Shown: piece after piece, positions 33,449 through 43,826 of the stretch
Position numbering within the stretch: the first letter of the stretch is position 1
Layout: the number at the start of each line of letters is the position of its first letter
Assembly (NCBI GenBank): GCA_013054445.1
Contig: JAAMPI010000209.1
Span: forward strand, 1-51,805
Source: Cudoniella acicularis
Lineage: Eukaryota > Ascomycota > Leotiomycetes > Helotiales > Helotiaceae
Length of the DNA: 51,805 nucleotides
Direction of reading: 5' to 3'
The notes under the pieces: model-generated
Database searches by the model: none
The model's input: the letters and a program-made list of their open reading frames with translations, nothing else
Told to the model about the DNA's origin: nothing
Position numbers and translations under genes: made by a program

Positions 33449-34834
33449 CTACTGATAAATGTAACAAAACGGTCCCGCCATCGAACTAACAAGGCTGGAG
33501 CTTGGCAATCCACCCTGTGATATCGCCGGCGCAGTCACCGACAAAATCTGCACATCATCAATCTTGCCCGCCTTGCTATTCGGATTCATCATCGAAGTTC
33601 CACCCATATACTGCTGCACCCTCTTTGCCGGGTCCTGATTCTGCCAAATCCACCAGTGTCTATCCACTTGACCGTGATGTAACCAGAAGACCGGCTCAGC
33701 CGGTGAAACGAAGAAATCTCCACCTGGGTCGCCCCAAATAGTGTAGTGCCCGCTGGTGTGCAGACAGAATGCCTTGGTTGTGTCGCCTTGAAGGGTGTCC
33801 TGGAAGGCGCCGATGTCTTTGGCTGCGGTGATGTGGCTTGCGATGTCGGCTGGGCGTAGGTAGCGGGAGGTGAAGTAGTCGCTGACGTCGCGGCGGAGGC
33901 AGCGTGGGTTGTATCCGAAGCCGTCTGATCGAGGATTTTTGGGGATTTTGAGACTCGTGTCGACGGATGGTGCTAAAGGGCCCAGGTTTACTGTCGTGCT
34001 ATGGATTTGTTAGCAGGGGAAATGGGTGTAAAGCACTTGGTAACTGACTTTGCAAAGGGCCCAGTCCTCACGCAGCCGCCTCCTTTTCCTGCCGGAACCA
34101 TAATATTTGCACCTCCAAGACGATAGCCGGCATGCTTGACCGATTCTCCGTTTCCTCCCATGCTGTGAGCATCTCCGTTAAAGATCGGGGATGTGGTGGG
34201 ATCAGCGTATTTGCCCCAGTTCCAATACTTTGACAGGTTATTAGTCTTTCTATACTGAAGTGGACTCAAGGTTGCTTACTGGTTGGTATCCTTTGTATCC
34301 ACACTCGGTTCGCAATGCTACCTCATAAGCCCAAACATAGTACCGATGCCAGTGAAGGAAATTTGCCTTTTTTTGGTCAGGGACGAATTTGTGTTGGAGG
34401 TGAGAAGACATACTGTTCCATGAACTGACGGCGTCATATTCATATGCACCACGACAAAGTCATCATATCTACTCTTCGCTCCTGGGTATGCAGTGGAATC
34501 TAATTTGGAAGGAGCTTTCATGAGACATTTCACCGAGGCGACATAGTCGTCCCTTTCCGCTGTTGTCAAGTCGCCACTGTAGTGAACTGTTAGTGTAAGG
34601 TTTTGGTATCAAAGGTTGAGACTCTTACTATTCTTTTCTCACGGCCAGGTTGGCTTTCGTACAAGTAGTCCGATTACTTCCATCTGTGAGAGTCCCATTC
34701 AAGATCCTGAAAACATTATCAAGAGCGGTTTGTGCCAGCACATCATCTGGACCAGGTGCTGAGGGTGCTGCCGAAGATATTCTCGTGAGAAATAAAGGCA
34801 GCAGTAGCCAAGTGCTGAGGTTGGTGACAAACAT
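33449..34834 (-). CDS. Secreted tyrosinase (type-3 copper protein)
   Basis: Exons 34834-34629, 34576-34414, 34366-34280, 34227-34049 and 33998-33449 (394 residues); all phases agree. The chosen ATG starts a signal peptide (MFVTNLSTWLLLPLFLTRIS, cleaved around SSA-AP). The CuA histidines are in VVHMNMTPSVHGT (His113, His121) and FLHWHR (His130). The CuB histidines are in HTSGH (His292, His296) and FWLHHGQVDRHWW (His320). CTKANLAVRKEY and YQPYWNW are also family hallmarks. The protein would oxidise monophenols or diphenols outside the cell, for example in pigment formation or phenolic detoxification. It lacks the long C-terminal shielding domain of classical mushroom tyrosinase and fits the short secreted ascomycete group. 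It stands alone, with no biosynthetic cluster around it. Confidence 0.92.
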
Positions 34835-35515
34835 CTTACACCTTTCGTCCAGGGAAAGTGCTTGCAACCTGCAAGTGAGCAAGTTCAAGTAAGATGCCAC
34901 AGCCGCTGGCCGAATTATAAGTCCCTCCTTTTTTACAAAGAATTTCCATCGAGTGTGCATCCATTATAGTAAGCAATATATTTTTCAGTCGTGTTCGTGG
35001 TCACATTCTCCAGATGTTACCTCTGGTGAGATGACAGGGCGAATTAAAGGTCTGGGCTAATTCCACCATACACCCGCCAAGGCCCTATGGCTTTTTTGTG
35101 ACGTTGAAACTTGGATTTTGTTATTAAATTACCGAGTCATCTTGTATGTACCGAAAATCACCCTGGTTCATTTCGTGGCGGCAGAATCTGTAGATGCGAA
35201 TTCAGAATTAGCGACTGAAGTCAGGTGGTGAAGAAACTCACATTTTGACCAATTAGCACAGATGGCTACTCACTGACTTGCGAGTTGGTAGTGTTACCTG
35301 ACGAATAGGTTGAGATTCTCCGAGGAATGCTAAGTCCTAATTAGAAATTTCTCTCTTGCTATGATCCTGGAGGCCACTCAAAGAATTCTTTTACATCAGG
35401 GTATTCGGTCATTCCTACCGTTCTGATCTAGTGCCATTCCCCTGTATGGTACTCGGCATAAACTTCATTGAGCCATTTTCCTTTCCTGTGGTATTCTGCT
35501 TCGAGTGACTTGCTG
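34835..35515. other. Intergenic (promoter of the tyrosinase, 3' flank of the next gene)
   Basis: No coding signal is seen. The stretch lies upstream of the minus-strand tyrosinase start, so its promoter is expected here; no defined element was recognised. Confidence 0.5.
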
Positions 35516-37010
35516 TCATGAATTTTCCCCCATAATGTATCTCTCGAATTTTGCAGCATACTCTCGAGCTCGTTCAGATACTAAATCTTGATGTCGCAAC
35601 CCCCATGGAGTATGAGCCCAAGGCCAAGCAAGAACAACAAGAAGTCGGGCTAGTCCGTTCTCTTGAAATGGTTTCAGCAACCCAACTGTTGCAAGATACA
35701 TCTTCAAAATTAACAACCCCTGCTCCTTGGTCATGGTTGTCCGGAAGTCTTCGGATGGCTCATAGCAAACGATGTGGTCGGTCATGAAGACGCTTAAAGT
35801 CAGCAAGGGCAGATTAAGTGTTTCCTTTATTAATTCGATAGTCTCCTTCCAATCCTGCAGTGCAGGTTCAGGTCCCGTGGTGGGGCTACACAAATAAACG
35901 CCATTGAACGGCGGGATGACCACTTTCACAAATCTCAGAAATTGAAGTGCTCGAGGAGGAACAACATCCCTCAGGAAAATGGAGATCTCAAGACGAGCGG
36001 GACTACCGTCAACTATTTTAACACCGGTTGAGGGCATGATAATAAATCGATTTTTGGCGAAAAATATTTCTTGGGCTTCTTGCTGCAGCTGCTTGCATAA
36101 AAGGAACAAGGAGGTAGGTAGAGACCAGCAATGGCATCTCGAGTCATATAAAACGTGGTACCGGCTGCAGAAGCAGGCAATGGGCCAATATTGGCCTCTC
36201 CAGTAGCCATTGCGCTTGAAATCTTCGATACAGGGGTAATCCCATATCCACTCCCGCCACATCGCCATGCGCGATGATACGTGTAAAAATTTTCTCTGGG
36301 ATTTCATTCTACCTCACAAACAGGTGTCACCAAGTCGGTGTATTCCAGAGTGTGTAAATGGATTTCCCGAGGCAACCGCAAAAAAAGGGAACTTTGATCC
36401 ATCTTGATTTGTGCGATGCTGAAAGCCCATAGCTTCTCTTGCTATTTTACTGGCTAGTTCTTGTAAAAGGGGGTCTGGGTATTGGGACAGACGTACGGCG
36501 CAGTCTGCCAGAGTTGAAACATTGCGAAGTGGCTCAACGACTCGTGTCGCCGTTTCAAGGTCTTCAACGTCGCAAACGATGTAAAGGTGTAATTTTCCTG
36601 GTTTGCTGTGAGATATGATATAATCGGCTGTTTCCTTCCACTTAGAAAGGAGGTCGGTTGAAGAGGCTCCAAGTAGGTTTTTCGCTCCTGAGCGCAAAGC
36701 ATGAGGGAAATAAGTAACAACGTTGATCCGTCTCTATTGGAGTGACGTTGGGATGAATTTTAAGCTGGGTGAGATTCGCAATAGAGCTAGATGTTAGATT
36801 TCGTAGTATTTTAAGATCCCGAGGACGCCGATATCGAACCAGAAACCGGTTGCTAGAGTAAAGAATGTTGGAGACCTCGGTATAAATCGCGCGACAAGTC
36901 GAAAGCAAATTTCGAGTCAGCCCAAGATAGAGCGCCTCAACATATTGAAAAGTGTCGTGATGGTACTCCGTACTCCAAACCTGAAGTGAAAATTTCCCGA
37001 GGAACTCCAC
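35516..37010 (-). pseudogene. Decayed F-box-like (2EXR/DUF-type) fungal protein gene
   Basis: Three successive minus-strand frames together make one protein-like order. 37010-36720 gives LLSTCRAIYTEVSNILYSSN, the common fungal CR.I..E....LY..N motif. 36700-36390 gives LLSKWKETADYIIS and LHLYIVCDVEDLETATRVVE. After a T7 run near 36381-36387 the frame shifts and reads FRLPREIHLHTLEYTDLVTP, an F-box-like motif. A TGA then sits where the family has tryptophan (VEW), and a further shift leads into CFCSRYHVLYDSRCHCW and LFLLCKQLQQEAQEIFFAKN down to 35516. At least three frameshifts and one stop are needed to join these, and no introns fit. The TGG-to-TGA change would suit RIP or ordinary mutation. 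Confidence 0.62.
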
Positions 37011-37932
37011 AATAAAGATAAGTTCGTGTTCTCACGATCGCTGGGAGACGTAGAAAACCTGACGGCCGGATCGTTGCTGCCGGGGAGGTGTTCATTTCTC
37101 GGTTTGAAATGTGCTTCGAGATTAATCTGAAGAGTATCTGTATGCATATTTATTTGTGAAGTGGGATTAGGAGGTGAAGGGGAAGCAGAGAGGAAAAGAA
37201 GAAAAATCTTCTGCGCTGCTCTGCTATGTGGCACAGCTAACCGAGGTGTCGACTCAAATCCTACCCCGGTTCAAATCCTGTTACGTGGCCGTCACGTTAG
37301 TGATATGTTAGCCTCTTTGGAACTAGCCGCATGCTAGCGCGGCGGCTTATAAGCCCTGCTTAATCCTGTAATTAGCTCTCTATCCTTTAATAATACGCGC
37401 ATTCAAACCACACAGCCAATATCCCGTAACAAATCCCGTGATTTTAATACCTAATCTTATAAAAACTTATAAATTTTAAAATATTATAACTTATTAAATA
37501 ATTAATTAATGAATTTATTTTTTAAACTTTTATATTTGAAATTAAACTAATTTTAATTTAAGACTTTTATTAAAAGAGATATATATCTTAAGTAAATATG
37601 TAAGGCTTAGGTAAGAATCTTGTTAAATACAAGTTATTTAGGTAACTAAGCGTTCGGCGAACTGATTATTTTCGTTTCAGCTGCAGGGCACGATACGCAA
37701 ATTTGACTACTCTCTCCAGGAAGAGCAGACTCTGCCCAGCTAAATACAGTGCGGAATTACTGCGCCTTCCGCGGTCCTGTCGGACCCACTCCGGGCCTCC
37801 GAAGCCTGGCTTCATTTCAACAAGGCAGCAAGGCTATATAAATTGTCTTATATTCTTAGCTGTAAGCTTATGCCCTTATCTTTCCTTATTCTGTCTCTAA
37901 CCTTCACTAAAAATTCCCTCTCGAGCATCAAT
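37011..37932. other. Intergenic with AT-rich relic tract
   Basis: About 37430-37640 is strongly AT-rich with few CA or TG steps, like old RIP-mutated repeat DNA. A GGTTCAAATCC string at 37268-37278 resembles a B-box without a tRNA around it. GCTATATAAATTG near 37833-37845 is a TATA-like element about 100 bases before the HET gene start. Confidence 0.5.
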
Positions 37933-39867
37933 ATGAGTGCTTGCCCTTCACCCCAAGAAACAATTCAAGTAGGCGCTCTTGCGTTACGGACTGAAGCAGA
38001 CATGGTGGTGGAACAGGGGGAAGAGGCTGCGCAGGCTTTGATCTCGCAAGGCTACGTCTACTCGGAACTCCTATTCTCGTCAATACGCCTGCTTCGACTC
38101 AAACCCGGCAGCTCTCCAAGTAAGTTTCAATGCGAGCTTCAAGCATTCTCCATCGACCAGGCCCCAAAGTACCATACTTTGAGCTATTGCTGGGGTGCTC
38201 CCACACGGGAAAATCCGCTGCTTTGCAGTGGAGAGATAATCATGATCACCACGACACTCAAAGAGGCTCTAGCACGTCTAATCACCCATAATAGAGGCGA
38301 TGTTGAATGGATTTGGATTGATCAGATTTGCGTCGATCAGGAAAATGTTAGGGAGAAGGAGACACAAGTCAATATGATGAAGGACATTTATCATAAGTCA
38401 GAGGGGACTATAGTTTGGCTTGGTCCTGACATCATTGGCATTGAGAGTACGGAACGCTTGCTGGACGACATGTGGCATCTTCATACTGAGGATCAAAGTC
38501 CAATCGATGGCAGCCGCAGGCGTGGGATTTATACGAGAGCTGAGTTTGAAGCCACGAATTTGCCTCCTGCTTGGCACCCCTCTTGGAAAGTTCTGGCTGA
38601 GCTTCTATCACGGCCCTGGTTCGTAAGAACTTGGGTGATTCAAGAAGCAGTGCTTTCGAGAGCTCACCCCCAAATGCTGTGTGGATCTTACAAGCTTGAC
38701 TGGGAGAAGCTCCTGGCCTCATCGTCATGGATGGTATCTTTGTCTTACAACACTACGCCACTTTCCCAGGACACAAAAGCGTGGCCGGCGGTATTTTCTT
38801 TGGACTTATTCCATAATTTAAGAATCCTAGGCTTGCGTTGGGACATGGCTACACTCCTCAGTTCAGCGATAAGGTTCAAAGCATCAGATCCAAGAGACAA
38901 AGTGTATTCTTTGGTTAGTTTGTCAGGAGAAACAACAGATTCCTCGAACATTCCAACGGCGCTTCAAGCAAATTACGACAAGTCTTACATTGAGGTATTC
39001 CGTGATGTGACTCGGTACATAATTGAGTCCTCGAAGAGCCTCAGGATTCTGACATTGATTCGTTACGTCCCAAAGTCGAAGAAGCTTCCATCCTGGTCTG
39101 TGGATTTCACTCAGGATGTCTGTTGGGAACGTATGTCGTATTTGGTATGGGATCGCCACGAAAGTGGTAGGCCAGTATCGATAGAGAAGCCTAATAAAGC
39201 TTCTGCTAATCTTCCAGCAGAAGTTCAATCATCTTCATCAGAAGACGTTCTCACATTAGGGGGACTTTTGATAGACATCGTGGGTGCTCCCTGTGAGACC
39301 ATGCTAAAGTCAGATCTCGACTCATTTGGATCCCGAGTTCTCTTTGCATGGAAATCAGCGTACGAGTACACGAGAGATAGGCACCAAGATCTCCCGCGTG
39401 CGTTTATGGTTACGCTGGTTGCAAATTGGAATCTGACAGAGACAGAGCGAATGGAGCACCAACCACTATGCAATTTTTGGGCCTATCTCTGGCGAGTTTA
39501 CGAAGAGTTGCTGAATGTGTCAGAGAACCGTCGTGCAGTCGAAGAAATTTTTCACCCTATCCTCGAACCCCAAAACCCGGATAATCCAGGGGATCCCGAC
39601 CTCTATCGTCTTCATCTGAATGGGGCATACCATCGTAGGATGTTCTTCACGAAACACAAATGTTATCTGGGTCTTGGACCATGTACCATGCAGGAGAACG
39701 ACATTTTGTGCGTTCTCTTTGGTGGATCGACGCCCTTAATTTTGAGGCCAGAGGGGGACTATTTCAGGTTCGTCGGCGAGTGCTATGTATACGATCTTAT
39801 GAATGGTGAGGCCGTCACGGATTGGAAGGCAGGGAATTATGTTGCGCAGTATTTCCATTTAATTTGA
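37933..39867 (+). CDS. HET-domain protein (heterokaryon-incompatibility type)
   Basis: An intronless frame of 644 residues from the ATG at 37933 (MSACPSPQETIQVG). In-frame ATGs at 37870 and a longer open frame exist, but the TATA-like element at 37833 favours 37933. The HET domain spans about residues 75-235: YHTLSYCWGAPTRE, then VEWIWIDQICVDQEN, then EKETQVNMMKDIYHKSEGTI, then VWLGP, and RPWFVRTWVIQEAVLS. These are the classical HET blocks. The C-terminal 350 residues end with an HRRMFFTKHKCYLGLGP-type segment, typical of large fungal HET proteins. HET proteins trigger incompatibility cell death when activated; the HET domain is TIR-like. No partner is fused. It lies about 11 kb from the NLR-like genes. 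Confidence 0.9.
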   Translation: MSACPSPQETIQVGALALRTEADMVVEQGEEAAQALISQGYVYSELLFSSIRLLRLKPGSSPSKFQCELQAFSIDQAPKYHTLSYCWGAPTRENPLLCSGEIIMITTTLKEALARLITHNRGDVEWIWIDQICVDQENVREKETQVNMMKDIYHKSEGTIVWLGPDIIGIESTERLLDDMWHLHTEDQSPIDGSRRRGIYTRAEFEATNLPPAWHPSWKVLAELLSRPWFVRTWVIQEAVLSRAHPQMLCGSYKLDWEKLLASSSWMVSLSYNTTPLSQDTKAWPAVFSLDLFHNLRILGLRWDMATLLSSAIRFKASDPRDKVYSLVSLSGETTDSSNIPTALQANYDKSYIEVFRDVTRYIIESSKSLRILTLIRYVPKSKKLPSWSVDFTQDVCWERMSYLVWDRHESGRPVSIEKPNKASANLPAEVQSSSSEDVLTLGGLLIDIVGAPCETMLKSDLDSFGSRVLFAWKSAYEYTRDRHQDLPRAFMVTLVANWNLTETERMEHQPLCNFWAYLWRVYEELLNVSENRRAVEEIFHPILEPQNPDNPGDPDLYRLHLNGAYHRRMFFTKHKCYLGLGPCTMQENDILCVLFGGSTPLILRPEGDYFRFVGECYVYDLMNGEAVTDWKAGNYVAQYFHLI

Positions 39868-40159
39868 GCAGGGCAAAAGTAAGGAAAGGAGTTGCCTGGC
39901 ACTGAATTGAAATAGGATGGATGTGGAATAGAGAGATATAGGCAAAATGATAGAGCCCATCTCTTATGTTCTAAGAGAAGAGATGAAACCAAGCGAGAGG
40001 GACACTATAGTAGCAAGGTTCTATATTATTTTTAAAAAAAAAGTATATATTATTTCTATTATTTCTAATAACAATTTGTCTATAATTATAAAAACGATTA
40101 CTATAATCTATGGAACGATTTTGGTATAAAACTATACACTATAATAATAGACTTTAAGA
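39868..40159. other. AT-rich 5' flank of the retrotransposon relic
   Basis: Very AT-rich, with an A9 run near 40030. The transition from unique sequence to RIP-mutated DNA lies here, but no 5' LTR or target-site duplication could be found. Bases before 40160 may include further reverse-transcriptase relic that is too decayed to read. Confidence 0.45.
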
Positions 40160-42640
40160 ATATATAGTAATATCGTTCGGGCTAACTAATACGCCGGCGA
40201 CCTGCTAGCGACAAAACAACGCGATCCTAGTCGAATATCTTAGATATTTCGTTATCTATTATCTTAATAATATCTTCGTATACTCGAAACAAGAAGAAGA
40301 CTATAAAGGACATGTCTTTAAAGTCCTAGAAGCCTTAAATAAGGTCGACTTACGATTAAAGCTATTAAAATGTCGATTTAGAGTTAAGTAAGTCTTGTTT
40401 TTTAGACATATAATTCGTCTAGGGGAACTAAGTATCGACCTAGAAAAAAGCGAAGTAGTTAGAAACTAAGATCCTTTTAAAAGTATAAAGGATATCTAAT
40501 CGTTCTTAAGATTTATTAACTTTTATCGAATGTTTATTAAAGACTATAGTAAGCTCGCTAAGCCGCTAACAAATCTTACCTATAAAGGAGTCATATAGAA
40601 CTTTAAAGACGACCCTAAGTGCCTATAGGCCTTTATAGAACTTAAGGGACGATTTAAGAAGGAACTAATCTTTAAGTCGTACCTAATAGACTATAAGAGT
40701 ATAGTCGAATACGATACGTCTAACACGTACGTCGGCGTAGTCTATTTATAAAAAACAGATAATAAGAAAGTTTATCCTATTATCTACTTCTTATAAAAAC
40801 TTTCCCTTATAAAATAAAACTATAATATCTATAAGAAAGAATTACTTACGATTATTAAAGCCCTTGACTATTAGAAGGTCTATTTTTAAGGAGCTTTGTT
40901 TTTAACTACTATTCTTAGCGACTATATTAATCTTCGAACCTTTATTATTATAAAGGTCTTAAAGAACCGTCGACTTATAAGATAGGTTAAGAAACTATCG
41001 TATTTTAATATCGTAATCAAGTATATACTAGGAAAGGACAACCTATAGGCGGATACCCTAAATAGGAAGCTAGGATATAAAGGTAATAAAGTCTATTAAG
41101 AGTCAGTATTACTTAAATAGGAAGACGACCTCCTTATACTAGCTATTAAGGAAGCCGTAGTCGCTAAACGAATAGATGACCTATAGGTAGTTAAGATCTA
41201 AGAAGCCGGATTATAACTAATACTAGATTAAATCGATAGGCTTAAAATCTATTAAAAAGACGCTAGAATCTACCTATTCCTATATAATAAAAACAATAAG
41301 ATCTTCTTATTAGAAGCTGTCTAAGAAGAATTTATTATAGAATAATATACGCTACTAGCCTATAGACACTAGGGCGTTAGAAGGACTTACTTTCGCCTAT
41401 CGAGGAATTACTAGTTCTTTAGGATAAAAAGAGAGGTCGAACAGATCGTTATAGAATATTACGAATACCTATAAAACAAATTATTAAGGCACTTACCTTA
41501 CGGACGAATATAAACCGGAAAGATACCCGTTAAACCTTAAGAATCGATATTATAAGACTTTATTACTAAGTTACTAAAATTAAAAGATCTTATAATATAA
41601 GTCGAGTATAACTCGATCCTAATAATTATAGACAGACTTACTAAATACGATATCTATCTTTCGTATTAAGAATCAAGTATAACGGAGGAACTATCGTACG
41701 CCTTTCTAATAGCCGTCGTTACGAACTACGGACTACTAAAAGAAATATATTCTAACCGAGACAAGCTCTTTACGTTAAAGTTTTAGACCGCCCTAATAGC
41801 GTCTTTAAGAGTTAAGAGAAACCTTAGTACGGCTTTCTATCTCTAGACTAATAGAGGAAATAAACGAAATAACTAGGTTATTAAAGCCTATCTACGATAT
41901 TATTACGACTAGAAATAAGATAACTAGGTTACTCTCTTACTATTAGTATAGTTAGCCTATTATAGATTAATAAGTAAAGCTATAAGCGTTATCCTGTTTT
42001 TTACGAACTATAGATTTAAACTAACGATATATTACGAGTTAGGGATATCGACGATTAATAACGAACGAGTAAAACTATTAGCGATAGAGATGATTTAAGT
42101 ATACGAAACGTTAATAGAAGAATTAAAATTTATTATAGATCGAAATACCGACTATTATAATAAGCGACGTAGCTAGGAGCCTGCCTTTAAGAAAAAGGAT
42201 AAAGTTTATTTCTTTTATACTAATATCTTAACTAAAAGACTAAATAATAAACTCGACTATAAGAAACTCGGGCTATTCTTTATTAGCGAGGAACGCGGAC
42301 CCTTAAACTATAAACTCTTCTTATTAAAGAAGATAAAAGTCTATCCTATGTTCTATATATCTTTCCTTAAGCTAGCGCCGGCTAAGGTACCGGTTAATAT
42401 AACGCTTAAGGCCTCGACTAATAATAATAAAAAGATATATAACGTTAAGTTAATACTAGAAAAGAAAAAGAACGATAAGACCTAGAAGTAGTTAGTCAAG
42501 TAGAAGGGCTACCCGGAGTCTAATAATACCTAAGAACTATAATAAAACCTTAGGGACTCGACGGTATTTTAGGAGTATCTCCGGACGAAAGTATTAACGA
42601 TACCTAGTCTACGAGAGAAAGATCGTCGAGTAGGATAAGA
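40160..42640 (+). mobile_element. RIP-mutated Ty3-type LTR retrotransposon relic (RT, RNase H, integrase, chromodomain)
   Basis: One forward frame can be followed from about 40160 to 42620 without any indel I could detect, but with dozens of stops. It opens in reverse transcriptase (EYIVISFGLTNTPAT for EYLVMPFGLTNAPAT; YYLNNIFVYSK for YLDDI.YSK). It continues through RNase H (IVEYDTSNTYVGVV), the integrase zinc region and core (DRLTKY; NRD where SDRD is expected), and ends in a chromodomain (KGYPESNNT). Stops stand where Trp or Gln is expected (TAG/TAA from TGG, CAG, CAA), and catalytic Asp codons became Asn. CA and TG dinucleotides are nearly absent. Both are the expected result of RIP (C:G to T:A at CpA). 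Gag, protease and the start of RT are missing. The element is dead. Confidence 0.88.
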
Positions 42641-43174
42641 GCCTACTAGTCCTTTCCCTAGCCCTCCCTTTCCTTCGTAACACTCTTAACTTCTTTAGTA
42701 GTGTCTAGTTCTTCGAGAAAGCGAAGACCACACCTTATTATATTATCCTCCCTTTTTACTAAAAGTTTCTATTAGGCCTTAAGTCGAAGGACCTTAGCTA
42801 TAGCCTTATCCTCCTACTCCTCTAGCCTCTTCTACTAGGCCTTCACCTGTTCTAGCTCGACTAATAATAGCGCCTCTTCCTCGAGCAGATCGAGTAACGG
42901 AATCTCTACGTTATATCTTTAGCTAGTACGAGTACACTCGCTATAGCGTTTCGATTTCGCCTTATCTACTACGCATTTCCTTTCTTCGTTACGGCAGCGA
43001 GTATAGGGGGACATTTCGGATCCCGTTATTTTAATCTAACGACCTAGTTACTAATAATATTTAATTTTAGAGCGTTTAGGTCCTATTTTAAGATCTAAAG
43101 GAAGTAACGATGTTATCACGTCGTCAGAATTAGATTAAGTATACGGGACTATACTAAGGACGAATAGGGAATAG
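42641..43174. mobile_element. RIP-mutated 3' non-coding part of the retrotransposon relic
   Basis: The sequence keeps the TA-rich, CA/TG-poor character of the coding relic but no frame is readable. It runs from the end of the chromodomain to the LTR-like element at 43175, so it is probably the 3' untranslated region of the element. Confidence 0.55.
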
Positions 43175-43475
43175 TGTCACGACCCAGGGTCATATAACAT
43201 GTCACATGACCAGTTTAGCCGTTTAGTGGTTTAGCGTCTAGGGCCTAAACTAATAAACTACTAAACCACGACCACCACGACCTATATAGCTATATAGTTT
43301 TCCTATATTAGAACGTATGCTCAACTCATATTCTAATATCATCACTTGATTAGGATAACGCTCTACCAGAACCTACTTGACGCTTCTAAGGCTAAGTAAA
43401 CCCGTTCACGTGACACCGAGACCTTACGTGATAACAGAACGTTACAAGCCTGTTATAGTGTTATAGGAAGCGACA
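43175..43475. repeat. LTR-like sequence, not RIP-mutated
   Basis: The stretch starts TGTCACGACCC and ends AAGCGACA, giving TGTC/GACA inverted ends of an LTR about 301 bases long. It lies where the 3' LTR of the relic should be. Unlike the interior it contains many CA and TG dinucleotides (TGTCACATGACC, CACGACCACCACGACC). No second copy or target-site duplication is visible in the window, so LTR identity is probable but unproven. Confidence 0.5.
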
Positions 43476-43826
43476 GGCTTTATAATTACAGAAATGAAAT
43501 ATAATAGAGTCGATGTTAGTCCTCGAGAGAGGCTTTACAGTACTCGAATTCTCCTTAAATTTACATCCTAGCTATGTCCCTGTTTAAAATTACTAATAAC
43601 TGGTTCTCGGGACAATGCTACACAGCCACACATAACCTTAACTGGCCAATGACCGTATCGCACAGCCTCGATGAGTCATCATTCACAACTGACTGCATGT
43701 CGTTGCTCCCGAATTTATATCTTCATTGCCTGCTCTTCCCTGATTTTAGAACTACATCCCACAACTTCACACTGGCTACTCACTCCACACTTGAGCTTGA
43801 GTCTATTTGGGGAGATCCAACTCAAA

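Noticed and set aside
32891..33467. Two overlapping minus-strand frames of 155 and 92 codons
   Set aside because: Composition is low-complexity (Phe/Pro/His-rich), no family pattern, and they overlap the tyrosinase 3' flank.
37268..37278. B-box-like GGTTCAAATCC
   Set aside because: The T stem does not pair and no A-box is present upstream.
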